Positions 33,239 to 42,889 are shown, counted from the stretch's first letter. The stretch is 64,000 bases of DNA from Desulfotignum balticum DSM 7044 (GCF_000421285.1 NZ_ATWO01000002.1:1-64000); one strand, 5' to 3'. Numbers and translations: made by a program. Notes: generated by a model from the sequence alone, not told the origin.

Positions 33239-34822
33239 ATGAATCTACAAAGGCCCAATGCCAATGATGCCTTACAGACCAAAAACCGGTCCCGGAACGT
33301 GGCACCCCAATCAGGGATTTGCAGCCGGTGCATCGACGGATGCAAAGGCAACTGCGATCTTTTTCACGCCACGTTCAGAGGGCGGGAACTGCTGTACCCA
33401 GAACCCTTCGGCAGTATCACAGCCGGTGCGGACAAAGACTATCCCGTGGATTACTCCCACCTGAACATCATGGGATATGCCTTTGGCGCCAAAGGCATGG
33501 ATCCGGATCCGGACAAGGCCACGTTTCCGGCCGTGAACACGGAAACCCAATACGGGGTGACCGACAAGGTGAAAATGAAAGTGCCCATCTTCACCGGAGC
33601 TCTGGGCAGCACGGAAATCGCCCAGAAAAACTGGGAACATTTTGCCATTGGTGCGGCCATCAGCGGGATCACCCTGGTGTGCGGGGAAAATGTCTGCGGC
33701 ATCGATCCCCAGCTGGAACAAGACAAACACGGCAAAGTGACCCAATCTCCGGAAATGGACCGACGCATCCGGGAATACCGGCGATTTCATGACGGATACG
33801 GCGATATCCTGGTTCAGCTCAACGTGGAAGACACCCGTAACGGGGTGGCGGAATATGTCATTGAAAAACTGGGCGTGGAAACCATTGAACTCAAATGGGG
33901 GCAGGGAGCCAAATGCATCGGCGGCGAGATCAAGGTCAATTCCCTGAAACGGGCCCTTGAGCTTAAAAAACGGGGGTACATCGTCACCCCGGATCCGGAA
34001 GTACCGGCCTATCAGGCCGCGTTCAAGGCCGGTCCCCTCAAACAGTTCGAGCGTCACTCCCGCCTGGGATTCATTGATCAGGACGGTTTTATGAAAGAAG
34101 TGGCACGCTTGAGAAGTCTGGGTGCCAAACGGATCACCCTTAAAACCGGGGCCTATCCCATGCGGGAACTGGCCATGGCCATAAGGTGGTCATCCGATGC
34201 CAAGATCGATCTGCTCACCATTGACGGAGCCCCGGGCGGCACGGGCATGAGTCCGTGGCGGATGATGACCGAATGGGGGATTCCTTCCATTTATCTTCAC
34301 GCCATGACCCATGAACTGTGTGAACGCCTGGAAAAAAGAGGCCTGCCCGTGCCGGATATCGCCTTTGCCGGCGGATTTTCGTCCGAAGACCATGTGTTCA
34401 AGGCCCTGGCTTTAGGGGCTCCCTATTGCAAGGCCGTCTGCATGGGCCGGGCATTGATGATTCCGGGCATGGTGGGAAAAAACGCAGAGCGCTGGCTGAG
34501 AAATGAAGACGGGGGACTTCCTTCCACCGTGTCCAGGTACGGCACCACCAAAGATGAAATATTCATGAATTATGAGGTGCTCAGGGAAACATACGGCAAG
34601 GAGATCGACACCATGCCCTTAGGGGCCGTGGGTATATACAGTGCCGTGGACAAGATCAAAGTGGGACTTCAGCAGATCATGGCCGGCACCCGGAACTGGG
34701 CCGTGCCCCATATCAGCCGGCAGGATATTTTCGCTCTGACCGAAGAATGTGCCAAAATCACCCGGATCCCTTATGTCATGGATGCCTATCGGGAAGAAGC
34801 CCTGCAGATCATTGACGCGTGA
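33239..34822 (+). CDS. FMN-binding glutamate synthase-family protein
   Basis: The 527-residue protein is the stand-alone central/FMN half of glutamate synthase: FTGALGSTEIAQKNW, ELKWGQGAKCIGGEIK, ITLKTGAYPMRELAMAI, TIDGAPGGTGMSPW and VGIYSAVDKIKVGLQ. It has no glutamine amidotransferase domain. The Cys-rich segment that holds the 3Fe-4S cluster of classical GltB is missing, but an N-terminal CSRCIDGCKGNC could carry another cluster. It would therefore need an outside ammonia or amine donor. It is 17 bases from the glutamate-dehydrogenase-like gene, and the two appear co-transcribed. The true substrate is not known. Confidence 0.85.
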   Translation: MNLQRPNANDALQTKNRSRNVAPQSGICSRCIDGCKGNCDLFHATFRGRELLYPEPFGSITAGADKDYPVDYSHLNIMGYAFGAKGMDPDPDKATFPAVNTETQYGVTDKVKMKVPIFTGALGSTEIAQKNWEHFAIGAAISGITLVCGENVCGIDPQLEQDKHGKVTQSPEMDRRIREYRRFHDGYGDILVQLNVEDTRNGVAEYVIEKLGVETIELKWGQGAKCIGGEIKVNSLKRALELKKRGYIVTPDPEVPAYQAAFKAGPLKQFERHSRLGFIDQDGFMKEVARLRSLGAKRITLKTGAYPMRELAMAIRWSSDAKIDLLTIDGAPGGTGMSPWRMMTEWGIPSIYLHAMTHELCERLEKRGLPVPDIAFAGGFSSEDHVFKALALGAPYCKAVCMGRALMIPGMVGKNAERWLRNEDGGLPSTVSRYGTTKDEIFMNYEVLRETYGKEIDTMPLGAVGIYSAVDKIKVGLQQIMAGTRNWAVPHISRQDIFALTEECAKITRIPYVMDAYREEALQIIDA

Positions 34823-34839
34823 AAAAACAGGAGGAACAG

Positions 34840-36189
34840 ATGTCTGATATACGGTCTTTTGTAAAGACGAAAAATCCGGGGGAACATGAGTTCCATCAAG
34901 CCGTGGACAAGGTGCTGGCATCCGTGCAGCCGCTCATCGACCGGCATCCGGAGTATCGCCAGGAAGCGGTACTCAAACGGATCACGGAACCGGAAAAAGT
35001 ATTTATGTTCAGCGTTCCCTGGGTGGACGACCAGGGCCAGGTGCAGATCAACCGGGGATTCCGGGTGGGCATGAACAGTGCCATCGGTCCTTATGTGGGG
35101 GGGCTGCGGTTTCACCCGTCCGTCACGTTGAGCATCATGAAATTTCTGGCCTTTGAACAGGTGTTCAAAAACGCGCTCACCACCATGAATATGGGCGGGG
35201 CCTGCGGCGGGTCTGATTTCAATCCCAAGGGAAAATCCGACCGGGAAGTGATGCGGTTCTGCCAGAGCTTTATGGCGGAACTGCACGGCCACATCGGTCC
35301 GGACAAAGATATCCTGACCGCGGATATCGGTGTGGGTACCCGGGAAATCGGGTATTTGTTCGGCATGTACAAAAAGATCCACAGCAAATTTTCAGGGATT
35401 CTCACCGGAAAGAGCCTGACTTTGGGAGGCAGTCTGATTCGGCCCGAAGCCACGGGTTACGGCCTGGCGTATTTTGCCGGACAGATGCTCCAAACCCAAA
35501 ACCAGACCCTGGAAGGCAAAACCTGTCTGATTTCCGGGTCTGGGAATGTGGCCCAGCATGCCGCGGAAAAACTCATTGAAATGGGCGCAAAGGTTCTCAC
35601 CCTGTCGGATTCATCCGGATATATTTTTGATGAAGAGGGAATCGATGCCGGGAAACTGGATTATATCAAGCGGCTGAAAAATTTCCGGCGGGGACGGATC
35701 AAGGAATATGTCAACAAATACTCCGAAGCCCTGTATGTGGAACAAGATACCACCCTGGATCATCAGCCCATGTGGGATATCCCGGCTGACTGCGCGTTTC
35801 CCTGCGCCACCCAGAATGAACTCAACGCCAGGGATGCGCAACATCTTTTGAAAAACAAAGTCACGCTGGTGTGCGAAGGCGCAGACATGCCCTGTGAACC
35901 CGAGGCCATGGAATATTTTCTGGATGCAAAGATCCTGTATGCGCCGGGCAAGGCAGCCAATGCCGGCGGGGTCGCCGTGTCGGCCCTTGAAATGGCCCAG
36001 AACAGCATGCGGCTCAGCTGGCCCCGGCAGGAGGTGGATGACCGGCTGAAAACCATCATGAAAAACATCCACCAGACCTGTCTGGAAGCGGCCCAGGAGC
36101 ACGGATTTCCCGGAAATTACGTGGCCGGCGCCAACATCGCCGGATTTGTCAAAGTGGTGGATGCCATGCTGGACCAGGGGGTCATTTAA
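34840..36189 (+). CDS. Glutamate dehydrogenase homologue with altered active site
   Basis: The 449-residue protein is plainly of the hexameric NADP-GDH family (GLRFHPSVTLSIMKFL, TADIGVGTREIGYLFGM, SLIRPEATGYGLAYF, SGSGNVAQHAAEKL, NAGGVAVSALEMAQNSMRLSW). Numbered by Clostridium symbiosum GDH, Lys89, which holds the gamma-carboxylate, is Val86 here, and the catalytic Lys125 is Cys122 (GGACGGSDF). Lys113 (Lys110 here) and Asp165 (Asp162) are kept. An ordinary glutamate dehydrogenase reaction is hard to reconcile with this. I chose ATG 34840 because CAGGAGGA precedes it. Its partner is the glutamate-synthase-like gene just upstream. Possible roles: oxidation of another amino acid by a changed mechanism, or a non-catalytic NAD(P)H or amino-acid binding subunit. 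Confidence 0.88.
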   Translation: MSDIRSFVKTKNPGEHEFHQAVDKVLASVQPLIDRHPEYRQEAVLKRITEPEKVFMFSVPWVDDQGQVQINRGFRVGMNSAIGPYVGGLRFHPSVTLSIMKFLAFEQVFKNALTTMNMGGACGGSDFNPKGKSDREVMRFCQSFMAELHGHIGPDKDILTADIGVGTREIGYLFGMYKKIHSKFSGILTGKSLTLGGSLIRPEATGYGLAYFAGQMLQTQNQTLEGKTCLISGSGNVAQHAAEKLIEMGAKVLTLSDSSGYIFDEEGIDAGKLDYIKRLKNFRRGRIKEYVNKYSEALYVEQDTTLDHQPMWDIPADCAFPCATQNELNARDAQHLLKNKVTLVCEGADMPCEPEAMEYFLDAKILYAPGKAANAGGVAVSALEMAQNSMRLSWPRQEVDDRLKTIMKNIHQTCLEAAQEHGFPGNYVAGANIAGFVKVVDAMLDQGVI

Positions 36190-36218
36190 CCTGAAACACT
36201 TCTGACATCCAAACTCAA

Positions 36219-36258
36219 GGGGCCTGATCCACAGCGGACCGCTTCCGGTTCAGGCCCC
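36219..36258. terminator. Stem-loop between convergent genes
   Basis: GGGGCCTGA (36219-36227) pairs perfectly with TCAGGCCCC (36250-36258); an inner AGCGG/CCGCT pair extends the hairpin. It lies between the convergent GDH-like and phosphopantetheinyl transferase genes. T-runs are short on both sides, so it is an imperfect intrinsic terminator. Confidence 0.65.
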
Positions 36259-36264
36259 AAAAAA

Positions 36265-36993
36265 TCACTCCCAGACCCAGGGATGGACAGACAGGGTCAG
36301 GGGCGGGCCGGTCTTTTTGTTCACCGCCACAGCCGCCATGTATCCGGGCACGGGCGAAAACTGAAAAAACTGCCAGTGCCCGGAATCTTCCTGACTTGGG
36401 GAATGAAAAATCACCCGGATGTCAGGCCGGTCTAAAACAAAACTGAACTGATCGAGGCCATTGGCAAGCCCTCTGCCCGTTGCCTTGGCATAAGCTTCCT
36501 TCAATGTCCAGAACCGATAAAAAAGAGATTGCTTCAAAGAGGGATCTGCCTGGGCAATGGCCTGTGCCTCCTGGTTTGAAAGAAACCGGTCTGCAATGGA
36601 TAAATCTATGGAGCGCTGCATGTCTTCGATGTCCACACCGATGTCATATGTCAAGGTCAGGGCACAGACCACAACATGACCGCTGTGGGAAAGGTTGAAG
36701 CCAATGGGCAGATCGGTGATACCACCGGCCAGTGCGGGCTTGCCATATCTGTTTTCAGTGAAATGAATGGCATCTGTGGTTCTGCCGGTGCACCGGGCCA
36801 GGATCTGCTTCAAAAACACCCGCGCGGTCCGGCGGGCATGCCGGTCTTTTTCAAACACAAACCGGTTGATCTTCTGTTTTTCCTTTTCATTGAGCCGGTT
36901 TTCCAAAGATCGCACCTGCGCCGTATCCCGGGACGGACCGATACGGGTATAAAAAAAATGAACCTGCCCGGGTGTCAACGTCAATGGATCCAA
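36265..36993 (-). CDS. 4'-phosphopantetheinyl transferase, Sfp type
   Basis: The enzyme moves the phosphopantetheine arm of CoA to a Ser of a carrier protein. The 242-residue, two-fold pseudo-dimer length and motifs are those of the Sfp/Gsp group: KPALAGGITDLPIGFNLSHS, VGVD-type YDIGVDIEDM with metal-binding acids, and FWTLKEAYAKATGRGL. No carrier protein or polyketide/peptide synthase gene is in the window, so the target is unknown; it may serve polyunsaturated fatty acid or secondary metabolite synthases elsewhere, or act as the general one. Confidence 0.9.
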   Translation of the reverse strand: MDPLTLTPGQVHFFYTRIGPSRDTAQVRSLENRLNEKEKQKINRFVFEKDRHARRTARVFLKQILARCTGRTTDAIHFTENRYGKPALAGGITDLPIGFNLSHSGHVVVCALTLTYDIGVDIEDMQRSIDLSIADRFLSNQEAQAIAQADPSLKQSLFYRFWTLKEAYAKATGRGLANGLDQFSFVLDRPDIRVIFHSPSQEDSGHWQFFQFSPVPGYMAAVAVNKKTGPPLTLSVHPWVWE

Positions 36994-37103
36994 AAGATCT
37001 TCGCTCCATCAAATTTAAGTTTGCATCTGAAAAATACTTTGCGGAATATTAACATGATTGGTATGTTTTCACAGTATCGATTTGACACCTTGGAAAAAAT
37101 GCC

Positions 37104-39383
37104 ATGGCACTTTTGAAAACTATATTTGGGTATGATGATTTCCGGCCGTTGCAAAAGCAGATCATCGACCACATCCTGGCAAAAAAGGACACCCTGGTGG
37201 TGCTTCCCACGGGCGGCGGTAAATCGTTGTGTTTTCAGCTGCCGGCCCTGATGTTTGACGGACTCACCATTGTGGTGTCTCCCTTGATCTCTTTGATGAA
37301 GGACCAGGTGGACCAGCTGCAGGAAATGGGGGTTTCAGCCGTATGCCTGAACTCCAGCCTGCCGGCGGATCAGTACCGGCACCATGTGTCTCTGATCCGT
37401 CAGAACCGGGTCAAACTGCTGTATATCGCCCCGGAATCCCTGGTCCGGCCCCAGATCCTGGAGATGCTTGACGCCGTGACCGTGGACTGCCTGGCCATTG
37501 ACGAAGCCCACTGCATTTCCGCCTGGGGCCATGATTTCCGGCCGGAATACCGGCTTCTGGCACAGATCCGGCCCCGGTTCCCCGAAGCGGTCTGCGCCGC
37601 GTTCACGGCCACGGCCACCCCGGCAGTACAGAAAGACATCCAGGCCAGTCTGGGGTTTTCAGCGGATACCGGCTTCAAACCATTCATCGGCAGCTTTGAC
37701 CGGAAAAACCTGCGGATCCGGGTGATGTTCAAGGACAACCCGTTGCAGCAGACCCTGGGTTTTCTTGAAGCGCATAAACAGGATTCCGGTATCATCTACT
37801 GTTTGTCCAGAAAACAGGTGGATGCGTTGGCTGATCAACTGGCGGCACAAGGATTTTCCGTCCGGCCCTATCATGCCGGTCTGGATGACACGAAACGGAG
37901 CCGGTTTCAGACCGAATTCATCCGGGATGACGTCCGGATCATCGTGGCCACCATCGCATTTGGCATGGGCATTGACAAGCCCAATGTCCGGTTTGTGCTT
38001 CATTATGACCTGCCCAAAAGCGTTGAAAACTATTATCAGGAGATCGGCCGGGCCGGGCGGGACGGCCTGGAAGCCGAATGTCTGCTTTTGTTCTCCCATG
38101 CCGATATCCCTCGGTTAAAATCGCTTGTCTCCGGCCCGGATGAGCAGCAGAACCGGGCCGCCTGGTTTCACCTGGAGGACATGGTGCGGTTCGCAGAAGC
38201 CCAAGACTGCCGTAAAAAAAGGCTGCTGGCTTATTTCGGGGAAACCGCGGCAACCGATGACTGCGGCATGTGCGACAACTGCCTGGCACCGGCAGACCAG
38301 GTCCAGGACCTCACCATCGAAGCCCAGAAATTTCTGTCCTGTGTGAAACGCACGGGGGAACGGTTCGGGGCCGGCCATATTATTGACGTACTCCGGGGTG
38401 CGGAAACCAAAAAAATCTTTCAGTTCAGACACCACCTGCTGTCCACCTACGGCATTGGAAAAGAGGTGTCCAAAAAACAGTGGTTCTATCTTTCCCGGCA
38501 GTTTCAAAGCAAGGGGTTTGTCCAGAGGGAAGACAACTACGGCGGTCTGACCCTCACCCCGGAAGCCTGGGGGGTATTGAAAAAAGAAACCCGGGTGTCC
38601 GGATGGCTGGATCCCCGGCACCGGCTTTCCCAGTCAAGCGAGGCGGCAACCGGTACCGGACACGCCGAATCAACGCCCCACCCCCATCACCCGGACCTGT
38701 TCGAATTGCTGCGCCAGAAACGCAAAGAACTGGCGGATGAGGCCGGTGTGCCCCCCTATGCCGTGTTTCCCGACAAAACCCTGATGGAGCTGGCCACGTT
38801 TTTTCCCAGAACGGAAACCGAGTTTTTGAACACGTTTGGTGTAGGCAAAACCAAGCTGGAAAAATACGGCCCGGATTTCATGGCGCTCATCACAGAGTTC
38901 TGCACCACCCATGCCATTTCCGATGTGCCGGAACGAAAGCCCCCTGCTTTCACTGTCACAGAAAGCAATCCAAAAGAAAAACGCCATGTTCAGGTGGGCC
39001 GGCTGTATCATGACGGCATGTCTGTCAAGGATATCGCCGAACAGTTTCATGTGAAACAAATCACGATCATCCACCATCTGTTCCGGTATTTCCAGGATGG
39101 AAACCGGATCAAAGCCGGACATGTCATCGATGAATGCCCGGTGCCGCCCGATGCTCAGGAAAAAGTGCGCCAGGCCTTTGACACCCATGGATATCAATTC
39201 CTGAAACCGGTGTTTGAAGCCATGAACCGGGAAATCCCCTACGATGACCTGCATCTGCTGCGGATTCACTTTCTGTATGTGAACCAAATCAAGGCGCCGT
39301 CGGAAACGGATGCCGGCACAAACCCTGACCCGGGTCAGCAGGCCGGACATGGCCGTCGTTCATCTCCAATCACCACTGCCTGA
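37104..39383 (+). CDS. recQ: ATP-dependent DNA helicase RecQ
   Basis: RecQ unwinds DNA in the 3'-5' direction in recombination and fork repair. The 759-residue protein has Walker A LPTGGGKSLCFQLP, the DEAH-type box IDEAHCISAWGHDFRPEY, helicase C-terminal motifs (ATIAFGMGIDKPNVRFV, QEIGRAGRDG), a zinc-binding CGMCDNC region, a winged-helix RQC part, an HRDC domain (about 540-610) and an extra C-terminal helix-turn-helix region (DGMSVKDIAEQFHVKQ) found in many RecQ proteins outside E. coli. The start is ATG 37104 with only a weak ribosome-binding site. The gene is single and convergent with glnE, 17 bases apart. Confidence 0.95.
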   Translation: MALLKTIFGYDDFRPLQKQIIDHILAKKDTLVVLPTGGGKSLCFQLPALMFDGLTIVVSPLISLMKDQVDQLQEMGVSAVCLNSSLPADQYRHHVSLIRQNRVKLLYIAPESLVRPQILEMLDAVTVDCLAIDEAHCISAWGHDFRPEYRLLAQIRPRFPEAVCAAFTATATPAVQKDIQASLGFSADTGFKPFIGSFDRKNLRIRVMFKDNPLQQTLGFLEAHKQDSGIIYCLSRKQVDALADQLAAQGFSVRPYHAGLDDTKRSRFQTEFIRDDVRIIVATIAFGMGIDKPNVRFVLHYDLPKSVENYYQEIGRAGRDGLEAECLLLFSHADIPRLKSLVSGPDEQQNRAAWFHLEDMVRFAEAQDCRKKRLLAYFGETAATDDCGMCDNCLAPADQVQDLTIEAQKFLSCVKRTGERFGAGHIIDVLRGAETKKIFQFRHHLLSTYGIGKEVSKKQWFYLSRQFQSKGFVQREDNYGGLTLTPEAWGVLKKETRVSGWLDPRHRLSQSSEAATGTGHAESTPHPHHPDLFELLRQKRKELADEAGVPPYAVFPDKTLMELATFFPRTETEFLNTFGVGKTKLEKYGPDFMALITEFCTTHAISDVPERKPPAFTVTESNPKEKRHVQVGRLYHDGMSVKDIAEQFHVKQITIIHHLFRYFQDGNRIKAGHVIDECPVPPDAQEKVRQAFDTHGYQFLKPVFEAMNREIPYDDLHLLRIHFLYVNQIKAPSETDAGTNPDPGQQAGHGRRSSPITTA

Positions 39384-39400
39384 AGAATCCGGTTTTCTTC

Positions 39401-42301
39401 TTATGCCAGATATCGGTCATAAATCTCTTTGACCGCATCAGTCCGTTCCTTGAACCGATCAGCCGATACCTGTAACGGTTTTTCCTGCAGGGTCAGCCGG
39501 TGGACCACCTGGCGAAGGGTGACATAGGCTTTCTGAAGGGTGCCGCTTTCCTCTCCGGAAATCAGCCCTTCACAGCTCAATCCTTCCAAAAGCCGGACAT
39601 TGTCCGTCCACACCGTGACATCCGGATGATCGGCTCCGTGCTTCAACGTCAGATACTGCACCAGAAATTCGATATCCACGATGCCGCCGGATCCCTGTTT
39701 GAGGTCGAACATCCCGGTTTCAGACTTGAGTTTCTGACTGCGCATGCGCTCGCGCATCTCCCGGACCGCGTGTTTCAGTTCTTCGGTCGGCCGGGATCTG
39801 CACAGGATTTTCTGCCGGATCTCATCGAACCGGTCCATCAGAGACCGGTCTCCGGTAATGGGCCGGGCACGGATCAGGGCCTGGTGTTCCCAGGTCCAGG
39901 CCTGATGTTCCATATAATCTTCAAACGCGTCGATATGGGACACGATCATGCCGGCATCGCCCCCGGGCCGCAGGCGCATGTCCGCCCCGTAAAGCGTGCC
40001 GGCCGGGGTGTGCATGGTCAGGGCGTGAATGATGCGCTGTCCCAGATTGCCATAAAACCGGACCGTTTCAATGGACCGTTCCCCGCCTTGCGTATCCCCA
40101 TGTTCCCCCTGGTACAGAAACACCAGATCCAGGTCGGACTTGTACCCCATCTCCAGCCCACCCACCTTGCCGTAAGCCACAATGGCGAATCCGCAGTAAT
40201 CGATACCGTTCCCTGTCAGGTGCGGCGGAACCCCGTATCTGTTGGAAACAATGTGCCAGGCGATTTGCAGAATCCGGGTCAGAACGGTTTCCGCAATATA
40301 GGTAAGATGGTCGCTGACCTTCATCAACGGGTAATTCCCACTCACATCCGCTGCTGCCACCCGCAGGGTGTTGACCTGACGGAAAATGTTCAACTCCTCC
40401 AGCAGGTACTCCTGATCATGGGGATCGATCTTGGCCATCCGGACCGCCATTTCCTTTTCCAGGGCCGCTTTTTTCGGCAGGGCGTACAGGGAAGCCGGGT
40501 GCATGAGTTCATCCAGCAGCACGGGATGGCTGGCCAGAAACGTGATGATCCAGGGACTTTTTTCTGCCAGGGTGATCAGGGTATCCAGGGCCTGAAAATT
40601 CTCGATAAGCAAAGACAGATAAGTGGTCCGGCGCTCAATGGTGATGATCAGGTCCACCAGCCGGACCAGCACCGCCTCACTGTCTTTTGCCTGGCCCGCT
40701 TTTTTCAGCAAAACCGGCACCAGCCGGGCCAGTTTTTTGCGGCCCGCCGGGGTCAGGCGCAAGGTATTGGGATGACCGGCCAGGGAACGGAGCACGGACA
40801 GGACCCGGCCGGGATCTTCAAACCCGGCGACTTCGATGGCTTCCTGGGAAAACTGGGGATCATTGATATTGAGCCACATCTCCTTGAGTTCCCGGGCTGC
40901 CGAATTTCTGGCATCATCGGTATCTGTCACCAGCAGCTGGGAAAAATGACCGTGCACACAGGCCATGACCTGGTTCAGTTTTTCCTTGAACGCCCCAAAG
41001 GAGTCAAACCCCGTGGAAAGGGCCAGAATCATCTGCTGATCCGGATGGTCCGGAATATCATGGGTCTGCAGATCCTGGTATTCCTGAAGCCGGTTTTCCA
41101 CAGTGCGCAAAAACCGGTAGGACTGGATCAGATCATCCCGGGTGGCGGCATTGATACAGTCGTGCCCGGCCAGCAGGTGCAGGACCTGTAAAATCCCCGG
41201 TGCCTGCAATGAGGGTTCCACCCCGCCCCGGATAAGTTGAAACAGCTGGCCGAAAAACTCGATCTCCCGGATACCGCCGGCACCTAATTTGATATTGTTT
41301 TTCAGGCGGGCGTTTTTCACCTGCAACGTGATGCGCTGCTTCATATCCCTGAACGAATCGAATGATCCATAATCAAAATACCGGCGGTAAATAAATCCGT
41401 TGAGATTATGGAGCACCAGGCGGCCGGCGGCCAGATCCCCGGCCACGGGTGCGGCCTTGATCATGGCATACCGCTCCCATTCCCGGCCCTGGGTCTGAAA
41501 ATATTCCTCAAACGCATCCGCACTCATGACCAGGGGCCCGCTGTCACCAAAAGGCCGCAACCGGGTGTCCACCCGGTAAAAATGCTGTCCGCTGTCTGAA
41601 GCAAAAAATTTGAGGAACTGCTTGCACAACCGGGTGAAAAAATCCAGGTTCGAAGTGTTGATCCGGCCGTCCAGAAACGTGTTGCCCTCTTTGGGATACA
41701 CAAAGATCAGATCGATGTCCGAAGAAAAATTCAGCTCTTTGGCCCCCAGCTTTCCCATGCCCAGAACCACCATCTGCTGGGGATGGCCGTGCTGATCCAT
41801 GGGGGTGCCGTGGGTGATGCATTGTTTTTCATACAACACATCCAGCGCCTGATTTACACAGGCACTGGCCAGTTCCGACAGATCGGGCAAAGTTTCGGTC
41901 AGCTCGGCTTTGCCCGTTAAATCCCGCCAAGCAATGCGAATAATTTCCCGGCACTTGAAATCAATTAAAATTTTCTTTGCCTGGTCTGTATCCGCACCCG
42001 TGGTCTTTTGTATGGCCGAGTTTTGATACCACCCCGGATTCCGCTTTGTTTCCAGATCACCGGAATCAGCCAGATCGTGCAGCATTTTCGGATTTTTAGC
42101 CAGGCTGTCCGCCACAAAATCACTGAACAGAAGCACCCGGATCAGATCGGCCGGGTCCACACGACCAAGGTCCTGCCCCTGTCCGAATTTTTCAAGACCG
42201 CCATAAAACCGGTCCAGCCGGGTCATCAAAAGGGTTTTCAAGGAAGGAGTCAGGCCGGGAAATACGGTGTCGATCATCCGGGCATCGGGTTTGTCATCCA
42301 T
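39401..42301 (-). CDS. glnE: Glutamine synthetase adenylyltransferase/deadenylylase GlnE
   Basis: GlnE adds AMP to, or removes it from, glutamine synthetase in response to PII and glutamine. The 966-residue protein has two nucleotidyltransferase halves: the N-terminal deadenylylase with GMGKLGAKELNFSSDIDLIF and the C-terminal adenylylase with AYGKVGGLEMGYKSDLDLVF, each followed by a four-helix domain (MRLRPGGDAGMIVSH in the second). Both Asp-x-Asp metal sites are kept, so both activities should be possible. The gene stands alone; glnA and glnB are not in the window. Confidence 0.94.
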   Translation of the reverse strand: MDDKPDARMIDTVFPGLTPSLKTLLMTRLDRFYGGLEKFGQGQDLGRVDPADLIRVLLFSDFVADSLAKNPKMLHDLADSGDLETKRNPGWYQNSAIQKTTGADTDQAKKILIDFKCREIIRIAWRDLTGKAELTETLPDLSELASACVNQALDVLYEKQCITHGTPMDQHGHPQQMVVLGMGKLGAKELNFSSDIDLIFVYPKEGNTFLDGRINTSNLDFFTRLCKQFLKFFASDSGQHFYRVDTRLRPFGDSGPLVMSADAFEEYFQTQGREWERYAMIKAAPVAGDLAAGRLVLHNLNGFIYRRYFDYGSFDSFRDMKQRITLQVKNARLKNNIKLGAGGIREIEFFGQLFQLIRGGVEPSLQAPGILQVLHLLAGHDCINAATRDDLIQSYRFLRTVENRLQEYQDLQTHDIPDHPDQQMILALSTGFDSFGAFKEKLNQVMACVHGHFSQLLVTDTDDARNSAARELKEMWLNINDPQFSQEAIEVAGFEDPGRVLSVLRSLAGHPNTLRLTPAGRKKLARLVPVLLKKAGQAKDSEAVLVRLVDLIITIERRTTYLSLLIENFQALDTLITLAEKSPWIITFLASHPVLLDELMHPASLYALPKKAALEKEMAVRMAKIDPHDQEYLLEELNIFRQVNTLRVAAADVSGNYPLMKVSDHLTYIAETVLTRILQIAWHIVSNRYGVPPHLTGNGIDYCGFAIVAYGKVGGLEMGYKSDLDLVFLYQGEHGDTQGGERSIETVRFYGNLGQRIIHALTMHTPAGTLYGADMRLRPGGDAGMIVSHIDAFEDYMEHQAWTWEHQALIRARPITGDRSLMDRFDEIRQKILCRSRPTEELKHAVREMRERMRSQKLKSETGMFDLKQGSGGIVDIEFLVQYLTLKHGADHPDVTVWTDNVRLLEGLSCEGLISGEESGTLQKAYVTLRQVVHRLTLQEKPLQVSADRFKERTDAVKEIYDRYLA

Positions 42302-42517
42302 GGCACCGCCAAAAGTTTATGAGTTATCATTTTTCAAGCACACTGTTTTTTTGTTTTCATACATAATATCGGCTGCATATTTTATCAAGCCCTGAAGGTA
42401 TGGCCATCTTTTCCGCCCGGCATTAGAAATATTTGTTTTTTTCTTGTTTTCAATATAATTTAAATAATAACAGGTCGGCTGTATCTATAACTCGGGCAGA
42501 TGATCTCAGGAGATGAA

Positions 42518-42776
42518 ATGACGGAAAAAACCAAGGGTCAAATAGAGGTTGAAATCAGTGAGGCGGTCATAAAATTCGAAAAGGAATTCATGGGCCGGGG
42601 ACCTTCTGGAAACAAAGTCATACATCATTGATAACATGGTGCTGGTTCGGCTCAAGAACGTACTCACCCAGGCGGAACTGAAGCTTGCGGACATACATGA
42701 ACACAAGGATGGCAGAGAACTGGTGAAACGAATTCTGCCGGAAAAGGGTGTGCCGCACAATTCATCCGGAGGATGA
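42518..42776 (+). pseudogene. DUF2294-family gene, frameshifted and truncated
   Basis: A good ribosome-binding sequence (AGGAG) precedes ATG 42518, and the frame begins MTEKTKGQIEVEISEAVIKF, typical of DUF2294. After GRGP it runs out of frame; one frame over it continues LETKSYIIDNMVLVRLKNVL and HEHKDGRELVKRI, so one or two bases were gained near 42604. The frame then ends at 42776 in unrelated residues (PEKGVPHNSSGG), about 30 residues short of the usual 115-120. Function of the family is unknown; it is found in many soil and anaerobic bacteria. Confidence 0.82.
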
Positions 42777-42846
42777 GAGATAATGACAAAGTCTTAGCGT
42801 TGGAACGGGTCCTCTGGTATTTTTAAGAGGACGCAGGAAAAATATA

Positions 42847-42889
42847 AGGCCGATGTCTGTTCGAGAAGAACAGACATCGGCCTTTTTTT
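42847..42889 (+). terminator. Strong intrinsic terminator
   Basis: AGGCCGATGTCTGTTC (42847-42862) pairs perfectly with 42868-42883 around the loop GAGAA and is followed by a run of eight T on the plus strand (counting the last stem base). Another hairpin, GTCCTCT/AGAGGAC (42809-42832), precedes it. It ends any transcript coming through the broken DUF2294 gene. Confidence 0.93.

Noticed and set aside
39500-41191. Open frame of 563 codons on the plus strand opposite glnE
   Set aside because: It lies fully antisense to glnE, whose two nucleotidyltransferase motifs are clear, and its translation is rich in His, Gln and Pro with no family pattern.
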